DNA of 63,659 nt, from assembly GCF_003854275.1 (NCBI RefSeq), contig NZ_QTQP01000042.1, positions 1 to 63,659 of the forward strand. The letters are read 5' to 3'. Shown one piece after another: positions 1 through 8,484 of this stretch (positions within the stretch are counted from its first letter, which is position 1; every line of letters starts with the position of its first letter). A program made the translations under genes and the position numbers. Below the pieces are notes generated by a model. That model ran no database searches. It had not been told where the DNA came from and worked only from the letters and a program-made list of their open reading frames with translations. The DNA is from Burkholderia sp. Bp8963. GTDB taxonomy: Bacteria > Pseudomonadota > Gammaproteobacteria > Burkholderiales > Burkholderiaceae.

Positions 1-263
1 CGCCGGGCGACCTGGACCTGATGGAAATCAACGAGGCGTTCGCGGCGCAGGCGCTGGCGGTGCACAAGCAGATGGGCTGGGACACGTCGAAGGTGAACGT
101 GAACGGCGGGGCGATCGCGATCGGTCACCCGATCGGCGCGTCGGGCTGCCGGATCCTGGTGACGCTGCTGCACGAGATGGTCAAGCGCGATGCGAAGCGC
201 GGCCTCGCGTCGCTGTGCATCGGCGGCGGGATGGGCGTCGCACTCGCGGTCGAACGTCCGTAA
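1..263 (+). CDS. phaA: acetyl-CoA acetyltransferase (beta-ketothiolase), 3' end only
   Basis: Only the last 86 codons are present; the reading frame is open from base 3. The enzyme condenses two acetyl-CoA to acetoacetyl-CoA, the first step of polyhydroxybutyrate synthesis. The visible C-terminal thiolase signatures are the His-containing GHPIGASGCR segment and the final CIGGGMGVA segment holding the second active-site cysteine. phaB follows about 100 bp downstream on the same strand, as in the usual phaCAB-phaR order of Burkholderia and Cupriavidus. The 5' part lies outside the window. Confidence 0.93.
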   Translation, partial: PGDLDLMEINEAFAAQALAVHKQMGWDTSKVNVNGGAIAIGHPIGASGCRILVTLLHEMVKRDAKRGLASLCIGGGMGVALAVERP

Positions 264-365
264 TTCGTCTCTCGACGCCTGCCGGGCGTGCGTCCGGCAG
301 GTGTCGCGTATAGTCAGAGGGCGCCGCTCGGCAACTCTCGAAACCAAGAAAATGGAGTGAGATTT

Positions 366-1106
366 ATGTCTCAGCGAATTGCTTACGTAACGGGCGGGAT
401 GGGCGGCATCGGCACCAGCATCTGCCAGCGTCTGTTGAAGGACGGCTTCAAGGTGGTCGCGGGCTGCGGCCCGAATTCGCCGCGCCGCGTGAAGTGGCTC
501 GAGGACCAGAAGGCGCTCGGGTACGACTTCGTCGCGTCGGAGGGCAACGTCGGCGACTGGGATTCGACCAAGGAAGCGTTCGACAAGGTCAAGGCGGAAG
601 TCGGCGAGATCGACGTGCTGGTCAACAACGCGGGTATCACGCGCGATGTCGTGTTCCGCAAGATGACGCGCGAGGACTGGACCGCGGTCATCGACACGAA
701 CCTGACGAGCCTGTTCAACGTGACGAAACAGGTGATCGACGGGATGGTCGAGCGCGGCTGGGGCCGCATCATCAACATCTCGTCGGTGAACGGTCAGAAG
801 GGGCAGTTCGGCCAGACCAACTACTCGACCGCGAAGGCCGGCATCCACGGGTTCACGATGGCGCTCGCGCAGGAAGTCGCGACGAAGGGCGTAACGGTCA
901 ACACCGTGTCGCCGGGCTACATCGGCACCGACATGGTCAAGGCGATCCGTCCGGACGTGCTCGAGAAGATTGTCGCGACGATTCCGGTGCGTCGCCTCGG
1001 CGCGCCGGAGGAGATCGGCTCGATCGTCGCGTGGCTCGCGTCGAACGAATCGGGCTTCTCGACGGGCGCCGACTTCTCGCTGAACGGCGGCCTGCACATG
1101 GGCTGA
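366..1106 (+). CDS. phaB: acetoacetyl-CoA reductase (NADPH), SDR family
   Basis: A 246-residue short-chain dehydrogenase, the same length as the Cupriavidus PhaB I recall, reducing acetoacetyl-CoA to (R)-3-hydroxybutyryl-CoA for PHB synthesis. The Rossmann motif TGGMGGIG is at residues 9-16, NNAG at 87-90, and the catalytic Ser140, Tyr153 and Lys157 (YSTAK) are intact. The ATG at 366 is chosen because a GGAGTGA ribosome-binding site lies just upstream; an earlier in-frame ATG at 288 would add 26 unconserved residues. It sits between phaA and phaR on one strand. Confidence 0.96.
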   Translation: MSQRIAYVTGGMGGIGTSICQRLLKDGFKVVAGCGPNSPRRVKWLEDQKALGYDFVASEGNVGDWDSTKEAFDKVKAEVGEIDVLVNNAGITRDVVFRKMTREDWTAVIDTNLTSLFNVTKQVIDGMVERGWGRIINISSVNGQKGQFGQTNYSTAKAGIHGFTMALAQEVATKGVTVNTVSPGYIGTDMVKAIRPDVLEKIVATIPVRRLGAPEEIGSIVAWLASNESGFSTGADFSLNGGLHMG

Positions 1107-1162
1107 GCTCCCGGACCCGCGCGGGCCGGGCGGCCGCGCGGTCTGGCGTTTCCGAAAAGGGG

Positions 1163-1191
1163 CCCCGCCACCCGTCTTTCGGGCGGCGGGG
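1163..1191 (+). terminator. GC-rich hairpin after phaB, weak terminator candidate
   Basis: The arms CCCCGCC-A-CCCG (1163-1174) and CGGG-C-GGCGGGG (1180-1191) pair with one A/C mismatch around a TCTTT loop. No T-tract follows, so it may be a transcript-stabilising or processing hairpin rather than an intrinsic terminator. It separates phaB from phaR, which probably has its own promoter in 1192-1229. Confidence 0.4.
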
Positions 1192-1229
1192 GTTCGTCAC
1201 TGCGCTACGCTGGCATTGAAAGGCGTTAC

Positions 1230-1793
1230 ATGTCTACTACAAAGAAAACGGCCGAGCGGCTCATCAAGAAGTATCCGAACCGCCGGCTCTACGATACCGA
1301 GACAAGCACGTACATCACGCTCACCGACGTGAAGCAGCTCGTGCTGGACCAGGAAGATTTCAAGGTCGTCGATGCGAAATCCAGCGAAGACCTGACCCGC
1401 AGCATCCTGCTGCAGATCATCCTCGAAGAGGAAAGCGGCGGCGTGCCGATGTTCTCGTCGTCGATGCTGTCGCAGATCATCCGTTTCTACGGGCATGCGA
1501 TGCAGGGGATGATGGGCACCTACCTGGAAAAGAACATCCAGGCGTTCATCGACATCCAGAACAAGCTCGCGGACCAGTCGAAGAACCTGTATGAGAACAA
1601 CGCGATGAATCCGGAGATCTGGTCGCAGTTCATGAACATGCAGGCGCCGATGATGCAGGGAATGATGACGAGCTACATCGAGCAGTCGAAGAACATGTTC
1701 GTGCAGATGCAGGAGCAGATGCAGAACCAGGCGAAGTCGATGTTCAGCACGTTCCCGTTCAAGCAACCGGGGTCGGAGCCCGAGAAGAAGTAA
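1230..1793 (+). CDS. phaR: polyhydroxyalkanoate synthesis repressor PhaR
   Basis: A 187-residue regulator that represses phasin and PHB genes and is titrated by binding to PHB granules. The N-terminal PHB/PHA accumulation regulator DNA-binding domain (about residues 8-70, with IKKYPNRRLYDTETSTYI) is intact. It is followed by a PHB-accumulation regulatory domain, and the C-terminal third is rich in Met and Gln (MQAPMMQGMM, MQEQMQNQ). It sits directly after phaB as is usual in the genus, so PHB enzymes and their sensor-repressor are clustered. Confidence 0.95.
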   Translation: MSTTKKTAERLIKKYPNRRLYDTETSTYITLTDVKQLVLDQEDFKVVDAKSSEDLTRSILLQIILEEESGGVPMFSSSMLSQIIRFYGHAMQGMMGTYLEKNIQAFIDIQNKLADQSKNLYENNAMNPEIWSQFMNMQAPMMQGMMTSYIEQSKNMFVQMQEQMQNQAKSMFSTFPFKQPGSEPEKK

Positions 1794-1956
1794 CAGCGGG
1801 GCCCGGGCGGGAGAACGGCCGGGGTTCGCGCGGTACAATACCGGGTTGTCTCGGTCGGCGGCGTCTGCGTGCCGGCCGGCCGACGCGCTGCGTGACGCAC
1901 CCGCCTGGGGGCCGCGCGCGGGTCATCCGATTGTCGTCACTCGCCGGATCATTGCT

Positions 1957-3333
1957 ATGCCGCAAACTCCCACCGCCGCCGCGCCGAAAGTCGGCTTTGT
2001 CAGTCTTGGCTGCCCGAAAGCCCTCGTAGACTCCGAACAGATCATCACCCAGCTGCGCGCCGAAGGCTATGAAATCTCCGGCACCTACGACGGCGCCGAC
2101 CTCGTCGTCGTCAACACCTGCGGCTTCATCGACGAAGCCGTGCAGGAAAGCCTCGACGCGATCGGCGAGGCGCTGACCGAGAACGGCAAGGTGATCGTCA
2201 CCGGGTGTCTGGGCGCGAAGGCGAGCGCGAGCGGCTCGAACCTGATCGAGGAAGTCCACCCGAAGGTGCTCGCCGTCACCGGCCCGCACGCAGTCGGCGA
2301 GGTGATGCAGGCGGTTCATTCGCACCTGCCGAAGCCGCACGATCCGTTCGTCGATCTCGTGCCCGCGGCCGGCATCAAGCTCACGCCGCGCCACTACGCG
2401 TACCTGAAGATTTCCGAAGGCTGCAACCACCGTTGCACGTTCTGCATCATCCCGTCGATGCGCGGCGATCTCGTGTCGCGCCCCGTCGCCGAAGTGATGC
2501 TCGAGGCCGAAAACCTGTTCAAGTCGGGCGTCAAGGAACTGCTCGTGATCTCGCAGGACACGAGCGCCTACGGCGTCGACGTCAAGTACCGCACGGGCTT
2601 CTGGAACGGCAAGCCGATCAAGACGCGCATGACCGACCTGGTCGCCGCGCTCGGTGAGCTCGCCGCGCAGTACGGCGCATGGGTGCGCCTGCATTACGTG
2701 TATCCGTATCCGAGCGTCGACGAAGTCATTCCGCTGATGGCCGAAGGTCCGTTCAAGGGCCACGTGCTGCCGTATCTCGACGTGCCGTTCCAGCACGCAC
2801 ACCCTGAAGTGCTGAAGCGGATGAAGCGCCCGGCGAACGCCGAGAAGGTGCTCGAGCGCGTGCAGAAGTGGCGCGAGATCTGCCCGGACCTGACGATCCG
2901 CAGCACGTTCATCGCGGGGTTCCCCGGCGAGACGGAGGAACAGTTCGAGACGCTGCTCGACTTCATCCGCGAGGCGGAGCTCGATCGCGTCGGCTGCTTC
3001 GCGTATTCGCCGGTCGAAGGCGCGACCGCGAATGAGCTCGACGGCGCGCTGCCCGACGAGGTGCGCGAGGAGCGTCGCGCGCGCTTCATGGAAGTCGCCG
3101 AGGAGGTGTCGGCGAAGCGCATCGCGCGCAAGGTCGGCAAGACGCTCAAGGTGCTGATCGACGAAGTGAGCGACGAGGGCGGCATCGGCCGCACGGCCGC
3201 GGATGCGCCGGAAATCGACGGCGTCGTCTATGTCGAGCCCGCGCAGAAGGCGTCGAAGCGCTACAAGGTCGGCGATTTCGTGTCGGTGAAGATCACGGGC
3301 GCCGACGGCCACGATCTGTGGGGCGAGGTGTAA
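1957..3333 (+). CDS. rimO: ribosomal protein uS12 methylthiotransferase
   Basis: A 458-residue radical-SAM methylthiotransferase that modifies the conserved aspartate of ribosomal protein S12. The N-terminal UPF0004 domain carries Cys19, Cys55 and Cys84 for the auxiliary iron-sulfur cluster. The radical-SAM triad C156-x3-C160-x2-C163 (EGCNHRCTFC) follows, and a TRAM-like segment closes the protein. The ATG at 1957 gives the usual N-terminus (MPQ..KVGFVSLGCPKA); the frame is open upstream to 1846 but that part is unconserved. The next gene starts three bases after the stop, implying co-transcription. Confidence 0.96.
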   Translation: MPQTPTAAAPKVGFVSLGCPKALVDSEQIITQLRAEGYEISGTYDGADLVVVNTCGFIDEAVQESLDAIGEALTENGKVIVTGCLGAKASASGSNLIEEVHPKVLAVTGPHAVGEVMQAVHSHLPKPHDPFVDLVPAAGIKLTPRHYAYLKISEGCNHRCTFCIIPSMRGDLVSRPVAEVMLEAENLFKSGVKELLVISQDTSAYGVDVKYRTGFWNGKPIKTRMTDLVAALGELAAQYGAWVRLHYVYPYPSVDEVIPLMAEGPFKGHVLPYLDVPFQHAHPEVLKRMKRPANAEKVLERVQKWREICPDLTIRSTFIAGFPGETEEQFETLLDFIREAELDRVGCFAYSPVEGATANELDGALPDEVREERRARFMEVAEEVSAKRIARKVGKTLKVLIDEVSDEGGIGRTAADAPEIDGVVYVEPAQKASKRYKVGDFVSVKITGADGHDLWGEV

Positions 3334-3336
3334 GCG

Positions 3337-4269
3337 ATGACCGCGCAGTTTCCGGAGATCCTCGCGCTCGGCGAGGCAATGGTCGAATTCAATCAGTCGC
3401 GGCCCGGGCATCCGGAATTCCTGCAGGGCTTTGGTGGCGACACGTCGAACTTCTGCATCGCGGCCGCGCGCCAGGGCGCGTTCACCGGCTTCGTGTCGGC
3501 GGTCGGCAACGATCAGTTCGGCCGGCTGCTGACCGACCTGTGGCGCAGCGAAGGCGTCGACACCACGTACGTGCACATCGACCGCGCGGCGCCGACCGGC
3601 GTGTATTTCGTCACGCACGGCCCCGACGGCCACCAGTTCGACTATCTGCGCGCGGGCTCGGCCGCGAGCCGCTATGCGGCGGGCGACCTGCCGCTCGACG
3701 CGCTGGCCGCCGCGAAGGCCGTGCATCTGTCGGGCATCAGCCTCGCGATCGGCACGGCCGCGTGCGACGCCGCGTTCGCGGCGATCGAACACGCGCGCAA
3801 GCACGGCGCAAAGGTCAGCTTCGATACGAACCTGCGCCTGAAGCTGTGGCCGCTGCCGCGCGCTCGCGCGGTGATGCGCGAAGCGTTGTGCCAGACGGAC
3901 ATCTGCCTGCCCAGTTGGGACGATGTCACGGCGCTCACGGGCGCGGATGATCGCGATGCGATCGTCGACGCGATGCTCGAACTCGGGCCGCAGGTCGTCG
4001 CGCTGAAGCTCGGCAAGGAAGGCGCATATGTCGCGACGCCGCACGAGCGGCGCGTCGTGCCGGGCTTCACGGTCGAGGCGATCGACGCGACGGGCGCGGG
4101 CGACTGCTTCGGCGGCGCGTTCGTCGCGCGGATCGTCGCCGGTGACGATCCGTTTGCCGCGGCGCGCTACGCGAACGCGGCGGCGGCGCTGTCGACGACG
4201 GGCTATGGCGCGGTCGCGCCGATCCCGCGCCGCGACGCGGTGGAGCGGATGATGCAGGGCGCTCCATGA
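3337..4269 (+). CDS. PfkB-family sugar kinase, probable 2-dehydro-3-deoxygluconokinase
   Basis: A 310-residue ribokinase/PfkB kinase. Visible features are the substrate-side segment DYLRAGSAAS (about 102-111), typical of KDG kinases, DTNLR (163-167), and the anion-hole/catalytic motif DATGAGD (250-256, catalytic Asp256). It likely phosphorylates 2-keto-3-deoxygluconate or a similar keto-sugar acid; substrate assignment is inference. It begins three bases after rimO, so it is probably translated by coupling although the pathways are unrelated. A paralogous kinase lies in the 2-ketogluconate cluster at about 48.8 kb. Confidence 0.85.
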   Translation: MTAQFPEILALGEAMVEFNQSRPGHPEFLQGFGGDTSNFCIAAARQGAFTGFVSAVGNDQFGRLLTDLWRSEGVDTTYVHIDRAAPTGVYFVTHGPDGHQFDYLRAGSAASRYAAGDLPLDALAAAKAVHLSGISLAIGTAACDAAFAAIEHARKHGAKVSFDTNLRLKLWPLPRARAVMREALCQTDICLPSWDDVTALTGADDRDAIVDAMLELGPQVVALKLGKEGAYVATPHERRVVPGFTVEAIDATGAGDCFGGAFVARIVAGDDPFAAARYANAAAALSTTGYGAVAPIPRRDAVERMMQGAP

Positions 4270-4369
4270 GTTGCAGTGCGTCGGCGGCCGCTATGCGCGC
4301 GTGACGATGTGTTTCGGCGGCGGGCACGGCATCGCCGCGATTTTCGAGCGAATCTGAAACAGGGAGTAC

Positions 4370-4942
4370 ATGTTGGTGGGTCGATATTCGGGATGGCAAC
4401 GGGCGCTCGTCGTCGCATGCGCACTGGCTGCGGGCGTCGCAACACATGGCGCGTTAGCCGCACAGGCGGTCACGCCGGATGCGCAGCAGGTCGTGCAGCA
4501 GGACATGCCGCAGGACGATGCGGCGCCCGCACGACCGCTCAAGCCGAACCCCGAGTTCGACCGGCTGCCGCGCTACGAGGGCACGCTCGGCGATCGGCCG
4601 ATCGTCGTGCATCTCGGCCCGAAGGAGAACGAAGCAGGCGTGCACGGCGAATACCAGTACACGGACACCGGAGAGGTGATCCTGCTCGCGGGCGATCGTG
4701 ATGGCGACACGCTCGAGATCGAGGAATCCAGCGACGGCACCAATATCACCGGCGTGTGGATCGGCCGCTTCGACGCGTCGGGCGGCCTCAAGGCCGACCG
4801 GATGAACGCGGACGAATCGGATCCGCAGCCGGTCGTGCTGCGGCCGGCCCGCGGCACGCGCGCGGCACTCCAGGTGCGCAACGGCCGCGTGCAGCAGATC
4901 GAGACGGTAGGCGGCGCCGTCAACCTGCGCGCCGGCGACTGA
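4370..4942 (+). CDS. exported hypothetical protein
   Basis: A 190-residue protein of unknown function. It has a clear N-terminal signal peptide (hydrophobic residues about 10-30 ending ALAAQA), so it is probably periplasmic. The mature part is acidic and contains no cysteine or catalytic motif I recognise. The ATG at 4370 is preceded by AGGGAG. It stands alone between the sugar kinase and metC on the same strand, with about 100 bp on each side. Codon usage matches its neighbours, so it looks like a real chromosomal gene. Confidence 0.75.
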   Translation: MLVGRYSGWQRALVVACALAAGVATHGALAAQAVTPDAQQVVQQDMPQDDAAPARPLKPNPEFDRLPRYEGTLGDRPIVVHLGPKENEAGVHGEYQYTDTGEVILLAGDRDGDTLEIEESSDGTNITGVWIGRFDASGGLKADRMNADESDPQPVVLRPARGTRAALQVRNGRVQQIETVGGAVNLRAGD

Positions 4943-5057
4943 GCCCGGCGCTGGCTCGGTGCGCGCGGCGCGCATTGTACCGGGCCAAACACGGCGGTTT
5001 TGGCTATGCTGACGGTTTGTTCCGCAACCGATCGGCCGTTTGTCCGGCCACATCGTC

Positions 5058-6239
5058 ATGACTGCATCCCATTCCAAGCGCGCGCTGCAAACCCGTATCG
5101 TTCAACCGGACGACGTCATTCCGGAAGGCTACCGTTCGTTCGTCACGCCGGTCGAGCGTGCGTCGACGGTCGTATTCCCCGATCTCGCGACGATGCGCAA
5201 TCTCGACTGGCGCCAGGACGGCCAGTGGCGCTACGGCCTGCACGCGACGCCGACCTCGCTCGCGCTCGCGCAGCGGCTCGCCGAGATCGAAGGCGGCACG
5301 CACGCGCTGCTGCAGCCGTCGGGTCTGTCGTCGATCATGAACGTCTACTTCGGCCTGGTGAAGGCCGGCGACGACGTGCTGATCCCGCACAACGTGTACG
5401 GCCCGAACGCCGATTTCGGCAACTGGCTCGCGAAGGATTTCGGCATCACCGCGCGGTTCTACGATCCGCTCATTGGCGCCGGCATCGCTGACCTGATCCA
5501 GCCGAACACGCGCCTGATCTGGATCGAGGCGCCCGGCTCGGTGACGATGGAAGTGCCGGACGTGGCGGCGATCACGGCGGTCGCGAAGGCGCGCGGCGTC
5601 GTCACCGCGATCGACAACACCTATTCGGCCGGGCTCGCGTTCAAGCCGTTCGAGCACGGCGTCGACATCTCCGTGCAGGCGCTCACGAAGTACCAGTCGG
5701 GCGGCAGCGACCTGCTGATGGGCGCGACGATCACGGCCGACGCGGCACTGCACGCGCACCTGAAGCTCGCGCGGATGCGCTGCGGGATCGGCGTGTCGGC
5801 CGACGACTGCTCGCTCGTGCTGCGCAGCCTGCCGAGCATGCAGGCGCGCTTCGATGCGCACAGCAAGAGCGCGCTTGCGCTCGCGCACTGGCTGAAGGCG
5901 CGGCCGGAAATTGCCGCGGTGCTGCATCCGCAGTTGCCGGATTGCCCGGGGCATGCGTCGTTCGTTCGCGATTTCACGGCGGCAGGCGGCCTGTTCTCGG
6001 TGATCTTCGACGAGCGTTACAGCGCGGAGCAGGTCGACCGTTTCGTCGAGGCACTGGAGCTGTTCGCGATCGGCTGGAGCTGGGGCGGTGCATGCAGCCT
6101 CGCGATGCCGTACGACGTCGCGTCGATGCGTCCCGAGTGGCCGCATCGCGGCACGCTGGTGCGGTTCTATGTCGGCCTCGAGGATGAAGCCGACCTGCGC
6201 GCGGATATCGAGCGCGCGATGCGCGCGACGCTCGGCTGA
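5058..6239 (+). CDS. metC: cystathionine beta-lyase, PLP-dependent
   Basis: A Cys/Met metabolism PLP enzyme of 393 residues, cleaving cystathionine to homocysteine, pyruvate and ammonia in methionine synthesis. The PLP lysine lies in ALTKYQSGGSD, preceded by AIDNTYSAG and by the family's YG(P)N-type segment (IPHNVYGPN). A second in-frame ATG at 5040 would give six more residues; neither start has a convincing Shine-Dalgarno, and 5058 (MTASHSKR) fits family N-termini better. An intrinsic terminator follows, shared with the convergent serB. Confidence 0.9.
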   Translation: MTASHSKRALQTRIVQPDDVIPEGYRSFVTPVERASTVVFPDLATMRNLDWRQDGQWRYGLHATPTSLALAQRLAEIEGGTHALLQPSGLSSIMNVYFGLVKAGDDVLIPHNVYGPNADFGNWLAKDFGITARFYDPLIGAGIADLIQPNTRLIWIEAPGSVTMEVPDVAAITAVAKARGVVTAIDNTYSAGLAFKPFEHGVDISVQALTKYQSGGSDLLMGATITADAALHAHLKLARMRCGIGVSADDCSLVLRSLPSMQARFDAHSKSALALAHWLKARPEIAAVLHPQLPDCPGHASFVRDFTAAGGLFSVIFDERYSAEQVDRFVEALELFAIGWSWGGACSLAMPYDVASMRPEWPHRGTLVRFYVGLEDEADLRADIERAMRATLG

Positions 6240-6260
6240 GCACCGCGCACGCGAGCAGCA

Positions 6261-6294
6261 CGCCGGCACGACGCAAGGTCGTGCCGGCGTTTTT
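6261..6294. terminator. bidirectional intrinsic terminator between metC and serB
   Basis: A perfect 12-bp stem, CGCCGGCACGAC (6261-6272) with GTCGTGCCGGCG (6278-6289), has a 5-nt loop and is followed by five T. It sits between the convergent metC and serB stops, so it can end both transcripts, although the T-tract favours the metC direction. Confidence 0.88.
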
Positions 6295-6297
6295 GTT

Positions 6298-7143
6298 TCA
6301 GAACAGGTGCAGCAGGCCGTCGAGGCCGACGTGATCGAACGCGACCGTTGCGGCTTCGCGCACGACCGGCTTCGCGTGGAACGCGACCGACAGGCCGGCT
6401 TCCGCCATCATCTTCAGGTCGTTCGAGCCGTCGCCCATCGCGATCGCCTGGCTCGGTGCGATGCCGAGCGCCACGCATGTGTCGCGCAGCGTGCGCGCCT
6501 TCACGTCCGCGTTGACGATCTCGCCGATCACCTTGCCGGTCAGCTTGCCGTCGACGATCTCGAGCGTGTTCGCGTGCGTGAAATCGAGGCCGAGCCGGGC
6601 CTTCAGCCGCTCGGTGAAGAACGTGAAGCCGCCCGACACGAGCAGCGTCTTGAGGCCTGCGGCCTTCGCGCCGGCGAGCATCGTTTCCGCGCCCGGCGAC
6701 AGCCGCAGCCGTTCCTCGTACACGCGCTCGAGCGCCTGGGCGTCGAGCCCGGCGAGCAGCGCGACGCGGCGTGTCAGGCTTTCGTTGAAATCGCGGATCT
6801 CGCCGCGCATCGATGCTTCGGTGATGGCCGCGACCTCCGCCTTCAGGCCGCAGAAATCCGCGATCTCGTCGATGCATTCGATCGTGATCAGCGTCGAATC
6901 CATATCCATCACGACGAGCCCGAAGTCGCCGAGCTTGCGGTCCGCGTCGACGAACGCGAAGTCGAGTGCGTGCGTGCCGCAGTACGCGTCGATGTCGAGC
7001 CGCTGCGCCGGATTGGCGTCCTCGATGCGCAGCACGCTTTCGTCGACCTGCACGACGCGGGCGCCGCGTGCGAGCGCGAGCAGCGGTTTGTGATGCGCGT
7101 CCGACAGCGGCGCGAGGCTCTGGATGACGAGATTCTGGGTCAT
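6298..7143 (-). CDS. serB: phosphoserine phosphatase
   Basis: A 281-residue HAD-family phosphatase converting O-phosphoserine to serine. HAD motif I is DMDSTLITIE (nucleophile Asp and acid Asp), motif II is the Ser of LLVSGGFTFF, and motif IV is MGDGSNDLKMM. The N-terminal part is a regulatory domain of the SerB long type. The ATG at 7143 (MTQNLVIQSLAPL) is chosen over the long open frame upstream, which is arginine-rich shadow sequence. It converges on metC. Confidence 0.95.
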   Translation of the reverse strand: MTQNLVIQSLAPLSDAHHKPLLALARGARVVQVDESVLRIEDANPAQRLDIDAYCGTHALDFAFVDADRKLGDFGLVVMDMDSTLITIECIDEIADFCGLKAEVAAITEASMRGEIRDFNESLTRRVALLAGLDAQALERVYEERLRLSPGAETMLAGAKAAGLKTLLVSGGFTFFTERLKARLGLDFTHANTLEIVDGKLTGKVIGEIVNADVKARTLRDTCVALGIAPSQAIAMGDGSNDLKMMAEAGLSVAFHAKPVVREAATVAFDHVGLDGLLHLF

Positions 7144-7342
7144 GGCGGGTTGGTAGCGATGCGATTGGAATGCGTGGGCGGCCGGGGCGCGGCCGCCTGC
7201 TGGCGCGGCACCGGGCCGTTTGCGGCGGCGGCGGGCGGTGGCGCCGCAGACGCGACATTGTAGCCGGTCGGGTTCCGCTGGGGGCGGGCAGCGGCGGCGA
7301 TCGGATCGCCGCAGGCGGCCCGATCGCAGTCGGCAATGCTGG

Positions 7343-8359
7343 TTACTTCGCGTCGATGCGGTCCCAATATGGCGGATCGCCGAAATGCTCGGCGAGAAAC
7401 GCAATGAACGCGAGCGTCTTCAGCGGCACATGCGCGCGGCTCGGATAGACGGCCCAGATCGCGACCTCGTCCGCGAGCGGATAGTCGTCGAGCACGCTGA
7501 CGAGTGCGCCGCTCGCGAGGAGCGGGCCGACGTCCCAGGTCGACTTGATCGCGATCCCGAAGCCGTCGACGAGCGCCTCGCGGATCGCCTCACCGTTGCT
7601 CGCGACGAGCCGGCCGCCGACGCGTAACGTGAGCGGCCCTTGCGGCGTGACGAACGACCAGTCCCGCTGGTCGCCGAGGATCACGCATTCGTGCTGGGCG
7701 AGATCGGCCGGATGGCGCGGCGTGCCATGCTCAGCGAGATAGCGGGGCGAGCAGCAGACGACGCGCCGGTTCACGGCGAGCCTGCGCGCGACGAGCGTCG
7801 AATCCTTCAGCGCGCCGAGGCGGATCGCGACGTCGAAGCCTTCGTCGACCAGGTCGACGATTTCGTCGGACAGCCGCAGGTCGAGCGACACCGACGGATA
7901 GCGGCGCAGGAACGCAGGAATCACCGGCGCGACATGCTGACGGCCGAACGACGACGACATCGACACCTTGAGCCGCCCGTATGGCTCGGTGCGCCCTCGG
8001 CCGACCGACGCGCGCGCGGCATCGGCGGCCGTTAGCAGCGCTTCGGCCCGGGCCATGAAGATTTCGCCATCCTGCGTGAGGCTGATGCGGCGCGTGGTGC
8101 GATGCAGCAAACGGGCGCCGAGCTGGCGTTCGAGTTGTGCGATGCGTGCACTCGCGACCGCGGCCGACACGCCGAACTCCCGGCCCGCGGCCGTCACGTT
8201 TGCGAGCAGCGCTGCGCGGACGAACAGGCCGACGTCGAGCAGGTCGAGCGGCTTGTCGGGACCGGGGATCAGGGCGGGAATCTGGCCGGGGATTGTGGCG
8301 AAAATCGGGTCGGAAATCGGGGCGGAAAGCGGGCCGGGCGGCGTGGTATCGGACGACAT
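7343..8359 (-). CDS. LysR-family transcriptional regulator with N-terminal extension
   Basis: A 338-residue LysR regulator. The winged HTH (LFVRAALLANVTAAGREFGVSAAV..) starts only at about residue 45, whereas most family members begin it near residue 5. The extra N-terminus is proline-rich (ISDPIFATIPGQIPALIPGP). The ATG at 8359 is the only in-frame ATG before the HTH; a TTG lies at 8374. The C-terminal substrate-binding domain looks complete. It is divergent from the oxidoreductase at 8485 with about 125 bp between, the classic layout for regulation of that neighbour; the inducer is unknown. Confidence 0.85.
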   Translation of the reverse strand: MSSDTTPPGPLSAPISDPIFATIPGQIPALIPGPDKPLDLLDVGLFVRAALLANVTAAGREFGVSAAVASARIAQLERQLGARLLHRTTRRISLTQDGEIFMARAEALLTAADAARASVGRGRTEPYGRLKVSMSSSFGRQHVAPVIPAFLRRYPSVSLDLRLSDEIVDLVDEGFDVAIRLGALKDSTLVARRLAVNRRVVCCSPRYLAEHGTPRHPADLAQHECVILGDQRDWSFVTPQGPLTLRVGGRLVASNGEAIREALVDGFGIAIKSTWDVGPLLASGALVSVLDDYPLADEVAIWAVYPSRAHVPLKTLAFIAFLAEHFGDPPYWDRIDAK

Positions 8360-8484
8360 TGTTCGGAAATTCAAGAGAATGTTTCAGGAAATATAGCGGT
8401 TTTCACAAATGATCGTGAGGCCTACGATGCGGTGTCACGGGGCCGCGGTCGCGACCCGATTGAATCCCTGCAAGGAGCCGAATG

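Noticed and set aside
1759..4044. Long antisense open frame opposite rimO and the sugar kinase
   Set aside because: Arg/Asp/Ala-rich shadow without any domain motif; rimO and the kinase on the plus strand are unambiguous.
4276..4701. Alternative frame overlapping the exported hypothetical protein
   Set aside because: Arg-rich shadow; the chosen frame has a signal peptide and a ribosome-binding site.
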